37,150 nucleotides of DNA from an uncultured Rickettsiales bacterium (GCA_944391025.1 CALXSC010000076.1:1-37150), one strand, 5' to 3'. Positions 24,625 through 33,350 are shown, counted from the first letter of the stretch. The notes: generated by a model from the letters alone, not told the origin. A program made the numbers and translations.

Positions 24625-25908
24625 ATGGAAAAAAGAAGAGTCGTAGTAACCGGTCTCGGCATGGTGTCTCCAGTTGGAAACACTGTAAAATCAAGCTGGG
24701 AAGGTATTAAAGCTTCTAAAAGCGGTATTAGAGGCATTAAAAGTTTTGACGTTTCAAACCTGCCTGATAGTGTTAGTAAAATTGCTGGTGAAGTTAGGAT
24801 GGTTGGAGAAGAGGGCGTTGAGGATGGATTTAACCCTGACCTTTTTATTGAAAAGAAGGAACAGAGAAAAATGGGAAAATTCATTTGGCTGGCTATGGGC
24901 GCAGCAGATGAAGCCATAAAAGATGCTGGATGGACACCAACTGACGAAAAAGATTTGTCAAGAACTGGTGTTATGATGGGTTCTGGAATAGGCGGTTTAG
25001 ATTACATTCAACATACATGCGAAACAATGATATCAAGGGGTATTAATAAAATTAGCCCATTTTTCGTTCCAGGAAGTTTAATAAATTTAACGACTGGACA
25101 TATTTCAATGAAATATGGATTTACCGGTTCAAATGAATCAATGGTTACAGCCTGTGCTTCAGGAAGCCATGCAATTGGAGAAAGCGCTGAAGTTATTATG
25201 AGGGGCGAGGCAGACGTTATGATAGCGGGCGGCGCAGAATCAACTATATGCGAATTGGGCGTTGGCGGATTCTCTGCTATGCATGCGTTATCAACATCAT
25301 ACACAGATACTCCAGAAAAGGCTTCAAGACCTTGGGATAAGGGAAGAGATGGATTTGTAATAGCTGAAGGTGCCGGCATATTGGTTCTTGAGGAATACGA
25401 GCACGCAAAGAAAAGAGGAGCAAAAATCTATGGAGAATTAATCGGATTTGGAAGCAGCGGCGATGCATACCACATAACTTCTCCAGAACCAAATGGAAAA
25501 GGTCAAAAGCTAGCCGTTAAAATGGCTATGGAAGAAGCTGGATTAAACTATGACCAGATAGACTATGTAAATGCACATGGCACTTCAACTCCAATGGGTG
25601 ATGGCATTGAGTTTAGAAGCATAAAAGAGCTATTTAAAGACCATCTTGATAAAATATCTATGTCATCTACCAAATCCGCTACAGGACATCTATTGGGCGC
25701 AGCAGGTGCTGTTGAGGCTATATTCTCAATTATGGCAGCACAGGATAATATTTTGCCTCCAACATTGAATTTAGAAAATCCTGATGACGATTGTACAGGT
25801 ATAGATTTAGTTCCGCTAAAGGCAAAGGAGAAAAAGATAACAACAGTTTTATCTAATTCATTCGGTTTTGGCGGCACAAATGCTTGTTTAATATTTAAAA
25901 AAATATAA
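24625..25908 (+). CDS. fabF: 3-oxoacyl-[acyl-carrier-protein] synthase II
   Basis: The 427-residue condensing enzyme extends acyl-ACP with malonyl-ACP in fatty acid synthesis. It has the nucleophile in TACASGSHAIG near residue 175, the first catalytic histidine in NAHGTSTPMGD near residue 316, and the second in KSATGHLLGAAGA near residue 353. The C terminus is SNSFGFGGTNACLIF. Length and N terminus (RRVVVTGLGMVSPVGN) are standard. acpP, often upstream, is not here; the gene has its own promoter and a strong terminator, so it is probably a single-gene unit. Confidence 0.98.
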   Translation: MEKRRVVVTGLGMVSPVGNTVKSSWEGIKASKSGIRGIKSFDVSNLPDSVSKIAGEVRMVGEEGVEDGFNPDLFIEKKEQRKMGKFIWLAMGAADEAIKDAGWTPTDEKDLSRTGVMMGSGIGGLDYIQHTCETMISRGINKISPFFVPGSLINLTTGHISMKYGFTGSNESMVTACASGSHAIGESAEVIMRGEADVMIAGGAESTICELGVGGFSAMHALSTSYTDTPEKASRPWDKGRDGFVIAEGAGILVLEEYEHAKKRGAKIYGELIGFGSSGDAYHITSPEPNGKGQKLAVKMAMEEAGLNYDQIDYVNAHGTSTPMGDGIEFRSIKELFKDHLDKISMSSTKSATGHLLGAAGAVEAIFSIMAAQDNILPPTLNLENPDDDCTGIDLVPLKAKEKKITTVLSNSFGFGGTNACLIFKKI

Positions 25909-25932
25909 GGAACAATATTCATTATTTATTTA

Positions 25933-25960
25933 AAAGACCATAGAAATAACTATGGTCTTT
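25933..25960. terminator. Terminator after fabF
   Basis: AAAGACCATAG (25933-25943) and CTATGGTCTTT (25950-25960) form a perfect 11-bp stem with a 6-nt loop. A-rich sequence on one side and T-rich on the other make it usable in both directions, for fabF and for the convergent gene at 26051. Confidence 0.8.
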
Positions 25961-26050
25961 ATATTTATGGTTATACAAAATATTAAATAATTTTATCAAA
26001 ATCTAAAAATTAAACAATAGAAGATAATTAATTGCTCTTAATTATTGCAA

Positions 26051-26905
26051 TTAAACTCTTCCTCCCATAGTTTGCGCTGTTGCTGGCTGTTGCTCCGGTA
26101 TAGATGATCTTGCTTGTGCGCCTGGAAGGTATTTAGTTTTTCTTTGGGAACGCAATTTATTTAACATAATAAGCTTTGTTTCGTCAAAAGTTATTGGCAT
26201 AAAAACACTTCCAGAACCAAATCTTTCTTCAGTAGATTTCATACCAACTATTGTAAGTCGTATTGCATCATCTTCATTTAGATCTGAACGTGTCGCAAAG
26301 TCTGGATGGGAAGATATTCCATCAAATATCCCTTTAAACATTTGATATGAAGATATTGAAAATAAATTTTCATCAATAGCTTTCTTTTCATCAATTTTTT
26401 CTTTTGAAGCCAAATCTAATTCAGCTTCAGGTATTCCTGATAGTTCCTTGGCATTTTTAAGTGCATACATAAAACATGCAAAATTTCCCAATTGATAAAT
26501 TGCTGGCTTTATTTCTATTGCTACAATACTTTTTACATCGGCTTCCATTGACATCCTCTTTATTATTTCATCACCTTTTTTTGGAAGATATGCGGTTTTT
26601 GGAGAAGAATTTACCACATATAATCTCATAATATCGCCGTCCCTTATTGTTCTTACTGCCATAAAATGTTTTGAGTCCCTTGATAAATATAAGAATGTAG
26701 TATCTCTCCCCATACCTTCAAATATATCGCTGCATAAAAGCCCACTTTCTTCTGCAATAGCCTTATTTTCTGCAAATAATTTAAGATTATTTTTCTCTAA
26801 AGTTTCATTAATATATCTAGTTGAATATTGGTTGCTATAACCATTTGTATATATACTTTCTAATAATCCATCTTCATATTTTGCATATATGCTATTAAAT
26901 TTATT
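26051..26905 (-). pseudogene. YopJ-like (CE clan) cysteine acyltransferase/protease, start lost
   Basis: From ATG 26713 the frame gives 220 residues, but it stays open upstream to a TAA at 26906-26908. Those 64 extra codons look coding (NGYSNQYSTRYIN, AEESGLLCSDIFEG) and contain no ATG, GTG or TTG. The core carries H16 in SKHFMAV, N35 in LYVVNSS, and Q74 and C80 in IYQLGNFACFMYALKNA. The spacings His+19 and His+64, a Gln six residues before the Cys, and the helix after it match the His-Glu-Cys arrangement of YopJ-family effectors, here with Asn in place of Glu. Such proteins acetylate or cleave host signalling proteins. The N terminus is therefore probably truncated or shifted, although internal initiation at 26713 cannot be ruled out. 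The family assignment is an inference from motif spacing. Confidence 0.5.
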
Positions 26906-26990
26906 TTATTTTTAATTAAAAACAGCAAAAAATGATTGAAATATTTATTTTTCTATTTATAGTTTTAAAAAAAATATAAATTTACAAAAG

Positions 26991-27362
26991 ATGAAAACAA
27001 CAAAAAGAGGAATACCAAGAATATTAAATGCTTTTAAATATTCATATGATGGATTTATGGCGGCATTCAAATCAGAAGAAGCATTTAGACAGGATATATT
27101 GGTTTGCATAATACTCGCACCTACAGCAATATTTTTACCAATTACAATAATTGAAAAATTATTTTTATTTAGTTCTTTATTTTTAATAGTTTTAGCAGAG
27201 CTAACGAATACAGCAATAGAAATGACAATAGACAGGATATCAGATGAAATTCATCCGCTGTCAAAAATAGCTAAAGATATAGGAAGCTGCATAGTGCTAA
27301 TATCTTTCCTATACCTGATTACTGTATGGGGAGTAATAATTTATGAAAATTTTATTAGGTAA
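26991..27362 (+). CDS. dgkA: Diacylglycerol kinase
   Basis: The 123-residue integral membrane enzyme phosphorylates diacylglycerol to phosphatidate. It shows RILNAFKYSYDGFMAAFKSE with the acidic EEAFRQD, the three membrane helices, and the active-site stretch ELTNTAIEMTIDRISDEIHP followed by SKIAKDIGS. Length is typical. It overlaps eptA by 20 bp, so the two are translationally linked. That pairing makes sense because phosphoethanolamine transfer from phosphatidylethanolamine leaves diacylglycerol in the inner membrane, which DgkA returns to phospholipid synthesis. Confidence 0.96.
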   Translation: MKTTKRGIPRILNAFKYSYDGFMAAFKSEEAFRQDILVCIILAPTAIFLPITIIEKLFLFSSLFLIVLAELTNTAIEMTIDRISDEIHPLSKIAKDIGSCIVLISFLYLITVWGVIIYENFIR

Positions 27363-29022
27363 TATAAAAAGGAGGCTAAAAACATTTTTCAATAGAGTTA
27401 AAACATTTCAAATAAACACAAATATTCTTACTTTTACATTAGTATATTCATTTTTTACAACAATAATATTTAATACAAAATTCTTCCATGCGGTTCATGA
27501 AATAGACAAGAGCGCAATATCAGTAATAGTATCATTCATAATAATACTGTGTATTTACAATATATTATTCACACTTTTCTTTCAGAGAAAATTAACAAAA
27601 TTTTTTGCAATATTTTTCCTATTTGGAAATGCTGGCACTCTATATTTTATGAATACCTATAATGTAGCAATAGATAAAGTAATGCTGTTAAATGTTAGGG
27701 AAACAAACTTTAATGAAACACTTGAACTATTAAATATAGTATGGTTTTCATATCTGATAATTCTAGGTCTGCTGCCAACTATAATTATTATAAAAACAAA
27801 AATAAACTATGGAAAACTTGGTAAAGAACTTTTATATAAAGGAATTTCAATATTAATATCATTTATAATAGCAATATCTATTATTTTAATAACCTATAAG
27901 GGTCTATCATCAACAACAAGACAAAATAAAAGATTAAAACATATTTTATTACCTTTTAATTATTTAGATGCAAGTTTTGGATTATTAAAAAAACAATTTA
28001 AACAAAAAACTTATACATTTGAAGATATTACAACTGATATAGTTTATAATAGAAAAAATTCTAATAACAAAAAAAATCTTGTAATATTTGTAGTTGGAGA
28101 GGCTTCTAGAGATAAAAATTGGTCACTTTCAAGCTATGGAAGGGATACAAATAGATATTTAGAAAATAAAGATTTAATATACTATAAAAACTTTTTTTCA
28201 TGTGGAACATCTACTGCAATATCAGTGCCATGCATGTTCTCAAGTCTTTCAAGGGATGATTTTGATATAGAAAAAAGAGATGTTTACTCAAATTTATTAG
28301 ACTTTTTAAAAAAAGCAAATTTTTACATACTTTGGAGAGAAAATAATTCAGATTGTAAAGGTGTATGCAAAAGACATAATGAAGAAGATTTCACAAAAGA
28401 TAAATCAAATAAAAAATATTGTAATGATAAAGAGTGTTTTGATGAAATACTTTTGGATGGTTTACAAGAAAAAATAAACAATTTAAACACAGAAAACAAT
28501 TTTATAGTCTTGCATCAAAAGGGAAGTCATGGACCAGCTTACTATTTAAGATATCCGACAGAATTTAAAAAATATGAACCTACCTGTAATAGCGAATATT
28601 TTAATAAGTGCAAAAATGAAGAAATTATCAATTCCTATGACAACACAATAAATTACACAAGCTATGTTTTAAATAAAACAATAGATATACTAAAAGCTAA
28701 CGAGGATAAATATAATGTAGCGCTTATATATGTATCTGACCATGGCCAATCGCTAGGAGAAAAAGGAATGTATCTACATGGAGCTCCATACATGTTTTCT
28801 CCAGAGGAACAGAGACATATCCCATTTTTTATGTGGTTTTCAAATGATTTTAAAAAAGAATTTAAAATAAATGAAGAATGTTTAAAAAATAAATCTAATC
28901 AAGAATATTCTCATGATAATATATTTCATTCAATTTTGGGACTATTTAATATAAAAACTAAATACTATAATAAAGAGCTGGATATTTTCTATGAGTGCAG
29001 GGACAATAGCATATTAGAATAA
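27343..29022 (+). CDS. eptA: Lipid A phosphoethanolamine transferase (EptA/MCR family)
   Basis: The 559-residue protein has five N-terminal membrane helices (to about residue 190) and a periplasmic sulfatase-fold domain. Motifs are VIFVVGEASRDKNWSLSSYG with the metal-binding Glu, and FFSCGTSTAISVPCMFSS with the nucleophilic Thr near residue 289. HQKGSHGPAYY and VSDHGQSLGEKGMYLHGAPY supply the metal-binding Asp-His pair and further histidines. Cysteine pairs typical of the family are present. It transfers phosphoethanolamine to lipid A phosphates, which lowers binding of cationic peptides such as polymyxin. Its presence implies that the organism makes, or once made, lipid A. Substrate choice between lipid A and other glycans cannot be fixed by sequence alone. 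Confidence 0.92.
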   Translation: MKILLGNIKRRLKTFFNRVKTFQINTNILTFTLVYSFFTTIIFNTKFFHAVHEIDKSAISVIVSFIIILCIYNILFTLFFQRKLTKFFAIFFLFGNAGTLYFMNTYNVAIDKVMLLNVRETNFNETLELLNIVWFSYLIILGLLPTIIIIKTKINYGKLGKELLYKGISILISFIIAISIILITYKGLSSTTRQNKRLKHILLPFNYLDASFGLLKKQFKQKTYTFEDITTDIVYNRKNSNNKKNLVIFVVGEASRDKNWSLSSYGRDTNRYLENKDLIYYKNFFSCGTSTAISVPCMFSSLSRDDFDIEKRDVYSNLLDFLKKANFYILWRENNSDCKGVCKRHNEEDFTKDKSNKKYCNDKECFDEILLDGLQEKINNLNTENNFIVLHQKGSHGPAYYLRYPTEFKKYEPTCNSEYFNKCKNEEIINSYDNTINYTSYVLNKTIDILKANEDKYNVALIYVSDHGQSLGEKGMYLHGAPYMFSPEEQRHIPFFMWFSNDFKKEFKINEECLKNKSNQEYSHDNIFHSILGLFNIKTKYYNKELDIFYECRDNSILE

Positions 29023-29030
29023 GTAATTGA

Positions 29031-29078
29031 GCTTGTGATGAGAGCGGGGCGGCCGCCCTCGGTTAATAAAATCACAGC
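29031..29078. repeat. GCGGCCGC element, short form, copy 4
   Basis: A single core GCGGCCGC (29049-29056) sits in the palindrome GGGCGGCCGCCC (29047-29058). Outside it GCTTGTGAT (29031-29039) can pair with ATCACAGC (29071-29078) with one bulge. The right flank CCTCGGTTAAT is the inverse of the left flank ATTAACCAAGG of the long copies 1 and 2. It begins about 24 bp after the eptA stop. It lacks the roughly 220-bp interior of the long form. Confidence 0.75.
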
Positions 29079-29157
29079 GTAATAATAAATAAATTGACTA
29101 TATAACTAAATAATTCTATTGTTTTATTAAGTATGTAAAATTGCATAATAGATACTG

Positions 29158-29457
29158 ATGAAAAGATTTACTAGAAAAGTAGAAAATTTTATATGTGAAA
29201 ACTGCGGTTTTGAAGTAATAGGGAACGGCTATACAAACCATTGCCCAAAATGTCTATATTCAAAACATGTTGATATAAATCCAGGAGACAGGTTGTGCGG
29301 ATGTAATGGAATAATGAAACCAGTTGACATACTTCAAAAAAATGGTGAATTTGTAATACTGCATAAGTGCCAAAAATGTGGTTTTGAAAGAAAAAACAAA
29401 GTCAACGAAAACGATGATTATAAAAAGATAATAGAAATATCAAGCAACAAATCTTAG
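29158..29457 (+). CDS. RNHCP domain zinc-ribbon-like protein
   Basis: The 99-residue protein has four cysteine clusters: CENCGF, HCPKC, LCGCNG and KCQKCGF. The central TNHCPKCLYSKHVD, then PGDR, match the small RNHCP family, named for its Arg-Asn-His-Cys-Pro motif (here Thr replaces Arg). Such proteins probably bind zinc; no function has been established to my knowledge. The start ATG 29158 gives MKRFTRKVENFICENCG, the usual N terminus. It stands alone between the short GCGGCCGC element and a convergent pseudogene. Confidence 0.85.
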   Translation: MKRFTRKVENFICENCGFEVIGNGYTNHCPKCLYSKHVDINPGDRLCGCNGIMKPVDILQKNGEFVILHKCQKCGFERKNKVNENDDYKKIIEISSNKS

Positions 29458-29467
29458 ATAATAAAAA

Positions 29468-30069
29468 TTATTTTTTTATATGATAATACATCGTCATATC
29501 TCCATAACTTGCACGTATTGTTTCTTTACCAATAAATATAAAATTATCCAAATCATTCAATTTTCTAATTGCACTTATAATTAGAGAATTACTTTTTAAT
29601 TCTTTTTTCATTTTATCTTCTAATTTTAAATATAGTTCTTCGGCATTTTTCATTGGATAGTGCATAAATATAACATCAAAATCACTTAAATCAACATTAA
29701 AAAAACTATTGTTAATAAATTTTATATTATTATTAAAACCTAAATCTTTAAATTTTTTATCAATTTCAAGCGAAGTTTCTTACAAACTCTTTAACAATTC
29801 TATTCCACAATAATTATCATAATTTGGCAATATTAAACTTGTAGAAAAAACAACCCTTCCTACACCCGAGCCTAAATCGCAAAAACTTTTATTTTTTTTC
29901 AAATAACTTTTAATCTTTGGAAAATCATATATTTTACACATGGAATCATAACTAATTTCCCCATATATAAGATTTTAGTTTCTTCCTCCAACATCTTATC
30001 CTTTGCTTTCCATGACAAAGAATATCCATTAATATCTTTATAAAGATTTTCAAAAATTTCTTTCGACAT
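29468..30069 (-). pseudogene. SAM-dependent methyltransferase (DOT1-like fold), broken
   Basis: The minus strand starts at ATG 30067-30069 with MSKEIFENLYKDINGYSLSW. The frame shifts between TKILY and YGEISYDSM, continues into SFCDLGSGVGRVVFSTSL (the SAM-binding motif I of class I methyltransferases, in the DLGSGxGR form of DOT1-like proteins) and GIELLKSL. It then meets an in-frame TAA at 29780-29782 and resumes ETSLEIDKKF through FDVIFMHYP (motif IV region) to the end, MTMYYHIKK. One frameshift and one nonsense codon make the gene inactive unless they are sequencing errors. Only the last 65 codons remain as a clean ORF from an internal ATG. It lies downstream of mlaC in the same direction. 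Confidence 0.8.
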
Positions 30070-30095
30070 AACTTACCAACAACTATAATTTATCC

Positions 30096-30686
30096 TTATT
30101 TATTACCAATTTTAGTCTTTAGTTGCTTTATAAATTTATCATATCCATTAGTGTTAATTGAACTATTTACATCGCTCCTTTGGCTGCCTATAAAGCTAAT
30201 ACCTTCAGGAATTATATCAGTAATATATAGTTCGCCATTTTTTTCTATAATCCTAAAATCAACATTTATTATTCTATCGTTTATATCCTTAGTCTTTGTA
30301 CTAACCATATAAACCTTTTCCTTTTGCTTAACTATTTTTTCTATATTTAAATCCTTATTATAGTCCTTCAATTTAGGCATATAGTTTTCCAATAGATATT
30401 CCCTATATAAATTTTGGAATTCTTCCCTCTGGGCAGGCGTTAAATCTCTCCAGTGATTGCCTAAAATAAACCTTGCAACCCAATTAGAATCAACTATATT
30501 CTCCGTAAATTTTCTATAGTCAAGTTCCTTTTGTTTTTCACTCAATTTTGAATCATTCAAAATTTTTTGGGACTGTGTCCCCATATTTTTTACAAATTTT
30601 TCAACATCATTTTCAGTAACAGCAGCATTAGCAAAACTGTTTATCAAAAATGCAACAAAAAATATAGATATGATATATTTTTTCAT
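30096..30686 (-). CDS. mlaC: MlaC/Ttg2D family periplasmic phospholipid-binding protein
   Basis: The 196-residue protein has a signal peptide (MKKYIISIFFVAFLINSFANA) and the family body with FILGNHWRDLTPAQREEF, the YREYLLENY helix and the late IIPEGISFI strand. MlaC carries phospholipid between the outer-membrane MlaA complex and the inner-membrane MlaFEDB transporter. A Shine-Dalgarno sequence AGAGGT overlaps the end of mlaA, and only one base separates the two genes, so they are cotranscribed. The transporter genes mlaFED are not in this window. Confidence 0.93.
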   Translation of the reverse strand: MKKYIISIFFVAFLINSFANAAVTENDVEKFVKNMGTQSQKILNDSKLSEKQKELDYRKFTENIVDSNWVARFILGNHWRDLTPAQREEFQNLYREYLLENYMPKLKDYNKDLNIEKIVKQKEKVYMVSTKTKDINDRIINVDFRIIEKNGELYITDIIPEGISFIGSQRSDVNSSINTNGYDKFIKQLKTKIGNK

Positions 30687-30687
30687 A

Positions 30688-31542
30688 TTAATTACCTCTT
30701 ACTTGTTTAATTTTATAAGCCTGTGATTGACCATATGCATCCCTCATCATCACATAAGGATCAAATGAAGCCTTCATCAAATCATAGAAATTCACTACAG
30801 CATAGCTTGCATTATCAATCACATATAAACCAGACCTTGTGAATATTATCCAGTTATCCAACAGCGGTCTTTTTCCTCCAATTTTAAATAAATTATAACT
30901 AAGTGGATCAACAACAGTTTCAGTAGCCCACGTAAGCGTTCCCCTAACATCATTAGGACCCAAAAAAGGCAGCATCAAATATGGACCAGCCGGCACATGA
31001 TATTTAGCTAATGTAATCCCCAAATCAGTGGTTGGCGGCGTAACGCCCTGATGTCCAGAAACATCAAAAATCCCAAGAATACCATAGGTGGTATTCAAAG
31101 TAAAACTATAGACTGCCTTAGCAGCATTCAAAAAATCAAACTGCAAAACATAGTTCATAAATATTATAGGCATTCTAAAATTCATAACTATATTATGGAC
31201 AGACTTTCTCATACCTGGCGTCGTTATTTTTACATAAACTTCGTAGTAGAGAGGCTTTGCAAGATAGGTTAAAACAAACTCATTAAAATCATAGATTTTT
31301 CTATTCATTTTTTCCCATGGATCCCAAACCTTCACACCATCATTTACAGTACTATTGGGGTCATAGTCCAAATCATATAAATCATCAGCGTCATCATATT
31401 CATCAACATATGAACCATTTATCTTCTCAGATTGACTTGGCAATTCAATATCAATTCTCCTAGCTAAAGCTTCGTTATTAAAAATAAAAATACAAAATAC
31501 CAATACCAATAAAAATAAAATATTTTTACTTATCTGTTTCAT
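30688..31542 (-). CDS. mlaA: MlaA (VacJ) family outer-membrane lipid asymmetry protein
   Basis: The protein of about 284 residues has a signal sequence MKQISKNILFLLVLVFCIFI, then the family motif VWDPWEKMNRKIYDFNEFV, the amphipathic ring helices, and GPNDVRGTL with VVDPLSYN late in the chain. MlaA removes phospholipid from the outer leaflet of the outer membrane. I place the start at 31542, where the ATG overlaps the end of the upstream TPR gene by 17 bp. An in-frame ATG at 31596 would put a charged stretch in front of the signal peptide and is unlikely. I see no lipobox cysteine at the cleavage site, so it may not be lipidated. Confidence 0.92.
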   Translation of the reverse strand: MKQISKNILFLLVLVFCIFIFNNEALARRIDIELPSQSEKINGSYVDEYDDADDLYDLDYDPNSTVNDGVKVWDPWEKMNRKIYDFNEFVLTYLAKPLYYEVYVKITTPGMRKSVHNIVMNFRMPIIFMNYVLQFDFLNAAKAVYSFTLNTTYGILGIFDVSGHQGVTPPTTDLGITLAKYHVPAGPYLMLPFLGPNDVRGTLTWATETVVDPLSYNLFKIGGKRPLLDNWIIFTRSGLYVIDNASYAVVNFYDLMKASFDPYVMMRDAYGQSQAYKIKQVRGN

Positions 31543-31966
31543 CTTTTTTGGTTTCAGTGTCCTCATTTTTATTAAATTTTGCCTTAAAATCCGCAATCAT
31601 TTTTGCAGTATCGTTTCTCTCTATTTTTCCCAATAATTCTCTTGCTTCCTTATAGTTTGGATCTTTTTTCAAAATTTCATTTAGCAATATTGTAGCGTCA
31701 GAATTAAGACCCTGTAAAACTAAGCAATAGGCGTATCTATATTGGGCTTCCAATTTATTAGGCCAAAATCTTTTAATGATTTTAAATCTAAAGGTCGCAT
31801 CCCATAGATTTCCGTGCTCTAAATGATACATTCCAGTATCATAATTAGTTTGATACAAATTATGAAACTTTCTTTTACTGTCTTCTATAAAAATCTTGAC
31901 TTTTTCTATTATAGAAGTAACTTGCCCTCTAGCTTTTTTAAAAAATTCTTTAGTGTTTGCAAACAT
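31526..31966 (-). CDS. Small TPR-like protein, first gene of the mla operon
   Basis: The 146-residue protein has a helical N terminus, then two helix pairs that read as tetratricopeptide repeats (GMYHLEHGNLWDATFRFKII, then LNEILKKDPNYKEARELLG). The tail is acidic and Lys-rich. There is no signal peptide. Its stop overlaps the mlaA start, so the genes are coupled. A role as a cytoplasmic assembly or scaffold partner is only a guess from location. It is divergent from the dehydrogenase-like gene at 32037, with about 70 bp between the starts. Confidence 0.8.
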   Translation of the reverse strand: MFANTKEFFKKARGQVTSIIEKVKIFIEDSKRKFHNLYQTNYDTGMYHLEHGNLWDATFRFKIIKRFWPNKLEAQYRYAYCLVLQGLNSDATILLNEILKKDPNYKEARELLGKIERNDTAKMIADFKAKFNKNEDTETKKDETDK

Positions 31967-32036
31967 TTTCTATTTACTTTTATAAATATATATATCAAAA
32001 TATAACTTATAAATATATTTATCAAGTAAATTTTTA

Positions 32037-33065
32037 ATGATTAACGTTTTAGTTGTTGGTTTAGATAAACTATCAAGAAAAATAATTTCTTCACTTAAAC
32101 TTGCAAAATGTGGCGTTACTGGATTTGATTTTGATGTTGATAGGATTAACCTCTACAATAAACAGGGTTTAATATCAAATTCATCCTCAATATTGTTAAA
32201 TGATTTACTAAAGAAAGCTGATATAATAATTTTAAATATTAAATACTCAAAATATGAAATTATTTTTAGACTTCTGCCATTTATAAAAAGCGATTGCCTA
32301 ATAGTAAATACAAACATATATAAGGAAAATATAGACCAGATAAGAAAGCGCCTACAGGGCAGAACCAACAATTTTATTCCATGCAATTTTTTACTATTTC
32401 CAAGCGCCGTAATAATGAACTACGACATAGACACAAAAATGAACTTTATACTAAAGGCCTCAAACTTCTTTAGGGATATAAAAATAAAAACTTCCGTATT
32501 AAATCCAAGTGAAAATGACAAAATATTTAGCAAACTATATCAAATTCCATACCTGCTAGAAAAAACACTCTTTAAAAACAATGACTATCCGCTAATATTT
32601 AAAGAAACAGACTATACGGAATATGGATTCTTTTTTGAGGATATAATACTAAACAGACAGAATATTTTACTAGGGATAGAAAGCTTCATAAATAATCTGC
32701 CAAACGTAAAAAATATGGCCTCAACATTAGAATTTTTTGACAATAATAATCTTGAATATATAAAGCCAGTAGAAAATCCAAAGACAGACATAGATGATGA
32801 AATAGTACTAAAAATATTAGTTGAAAAGGTCTTTATAAAAACATTTATCTACAGAAATTTAGAATACTATATTGACCTAACATATCTAAATTTTGACTAC
32901 GTAGACTATGATATGGAAGCTGTAAAGGAATATTATATAGAGAATAAACAGGCCATTGAAATATCAATGGTAATATTTAGGGAAAAAATCATAAATCTAA
33001 CATCATTTATACAATTTGATGACCTGCCATTAAATAAATTTGTAAAATTTTTAAACAATCTTTAG
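32037..33065 (+). CDS. Rossmann-fold protein, possibly a divergent prephenate dehydrogenase-like enzyme
   Basis: The 342-residue protein opens with a dinucleotide-binding fold: MINVLVVGLDKLSRKIISSL, then VTGFDFDVDR for the second strand with the acidic residue that favours NAD. ADIIILNIKYS and CLIVNTNIYK follow as later strands. The order resembles TyrA (prephenate/arogenate dehydrogenase) and related beta-hydroxyacid dehydrogenases, with a mostly helical C-terminal part. The Gly-rich loop is altered (G-x-D-x-x-S instead of G-x-G-x-x-G), and I do not find the catalytic histidine motif of TyrA, so activity is doubtful. The nearby aroK would agree with aromatic synthesis. The gene ends 27 bp before long GCGGCCGC element copy 2. 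Confidence 0.55.
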   Translation: MINVLVVGLDKLSRKIISSLKLAKCGVTGFDFDVDRINLYNKQGLISNSSSILLNDLLKKADIIILNIKYSKYEIIFRLLPFIKSDCLIVNTNIYKENIDQIRKRLQGRTNNFIPCNFLLFPSAVIMNYDIDTKMNFILKASNFFRDIKIKTSVLNPSENDKIFSKLYQIPYLLEKTLFKNNDYPLIFKETDYTEYGFFFEDIILNRQNILLGIESFINNLPNVKNMASTLEFFDNNNLEYIKPVENPKTDIDDEIVLKILVEKVFIKTFIYRNLEYYIDLTYLNFDYVDYDMEAVKEYYIENKQAIEISMVIFREKIINLTSFIQFDDLPLNKFVKFLNNL

Positions 33066-33069
33066 ATAT

Positions 33070-33350
33070 AGGATAGTTATTGAATTAACCAAGGGGCGGC
33101 CGCAGCTCTATATTTTTTCATTTTTTTAAATTAACCACCACCCTTAAGACTAACTCAAATCTTAAGAGTTGTCGGTTTTGGCGGACTTAAAAAAATGAAA
33201 AAATATAGAGCAAGGCGAAGGCCTTGGGACTTTTTCTACACCAACCCACCAAACTTCCTAGTCCGACAGTCCACCACCGTACTCACCAAACCACTCAGCC
33301 ATTCCCGCAGAAAAAGTCCTGCGGCCGCCACGTCCCCATCAAAATATCCT
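33070..33350. repeat. GCGGCCGC element, long form, copy 2
   Basis: The cores lie at 33096-33103 and 33321-33328, flanked outward by AGGATA (33070-33075) with TATCCT (33345-33350). Stem 1 is a perfect 24-bp inverted repeat, 33106-33129 with 33187-33210, whose sequence differs from stem 1 of copy 1. Its loop holds CTTAAGA with TCTTAAG. Stem 2 is CAAGGC, GAAG, GCCTTG at 33211-33226. Stem 3 pairs GGACTTTTTCT (33227-33237) with AGAAAAAGTCC (33309-33319) around a 71-nt C-rich loop. That loop shares CACCAAA, CCTA, CCGAC and CCACCG in the same order with copy 1. The left flank ATTAACCAAGG is identical to that of copy 1. No credible gene lies inside. Confidence 0.85.
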
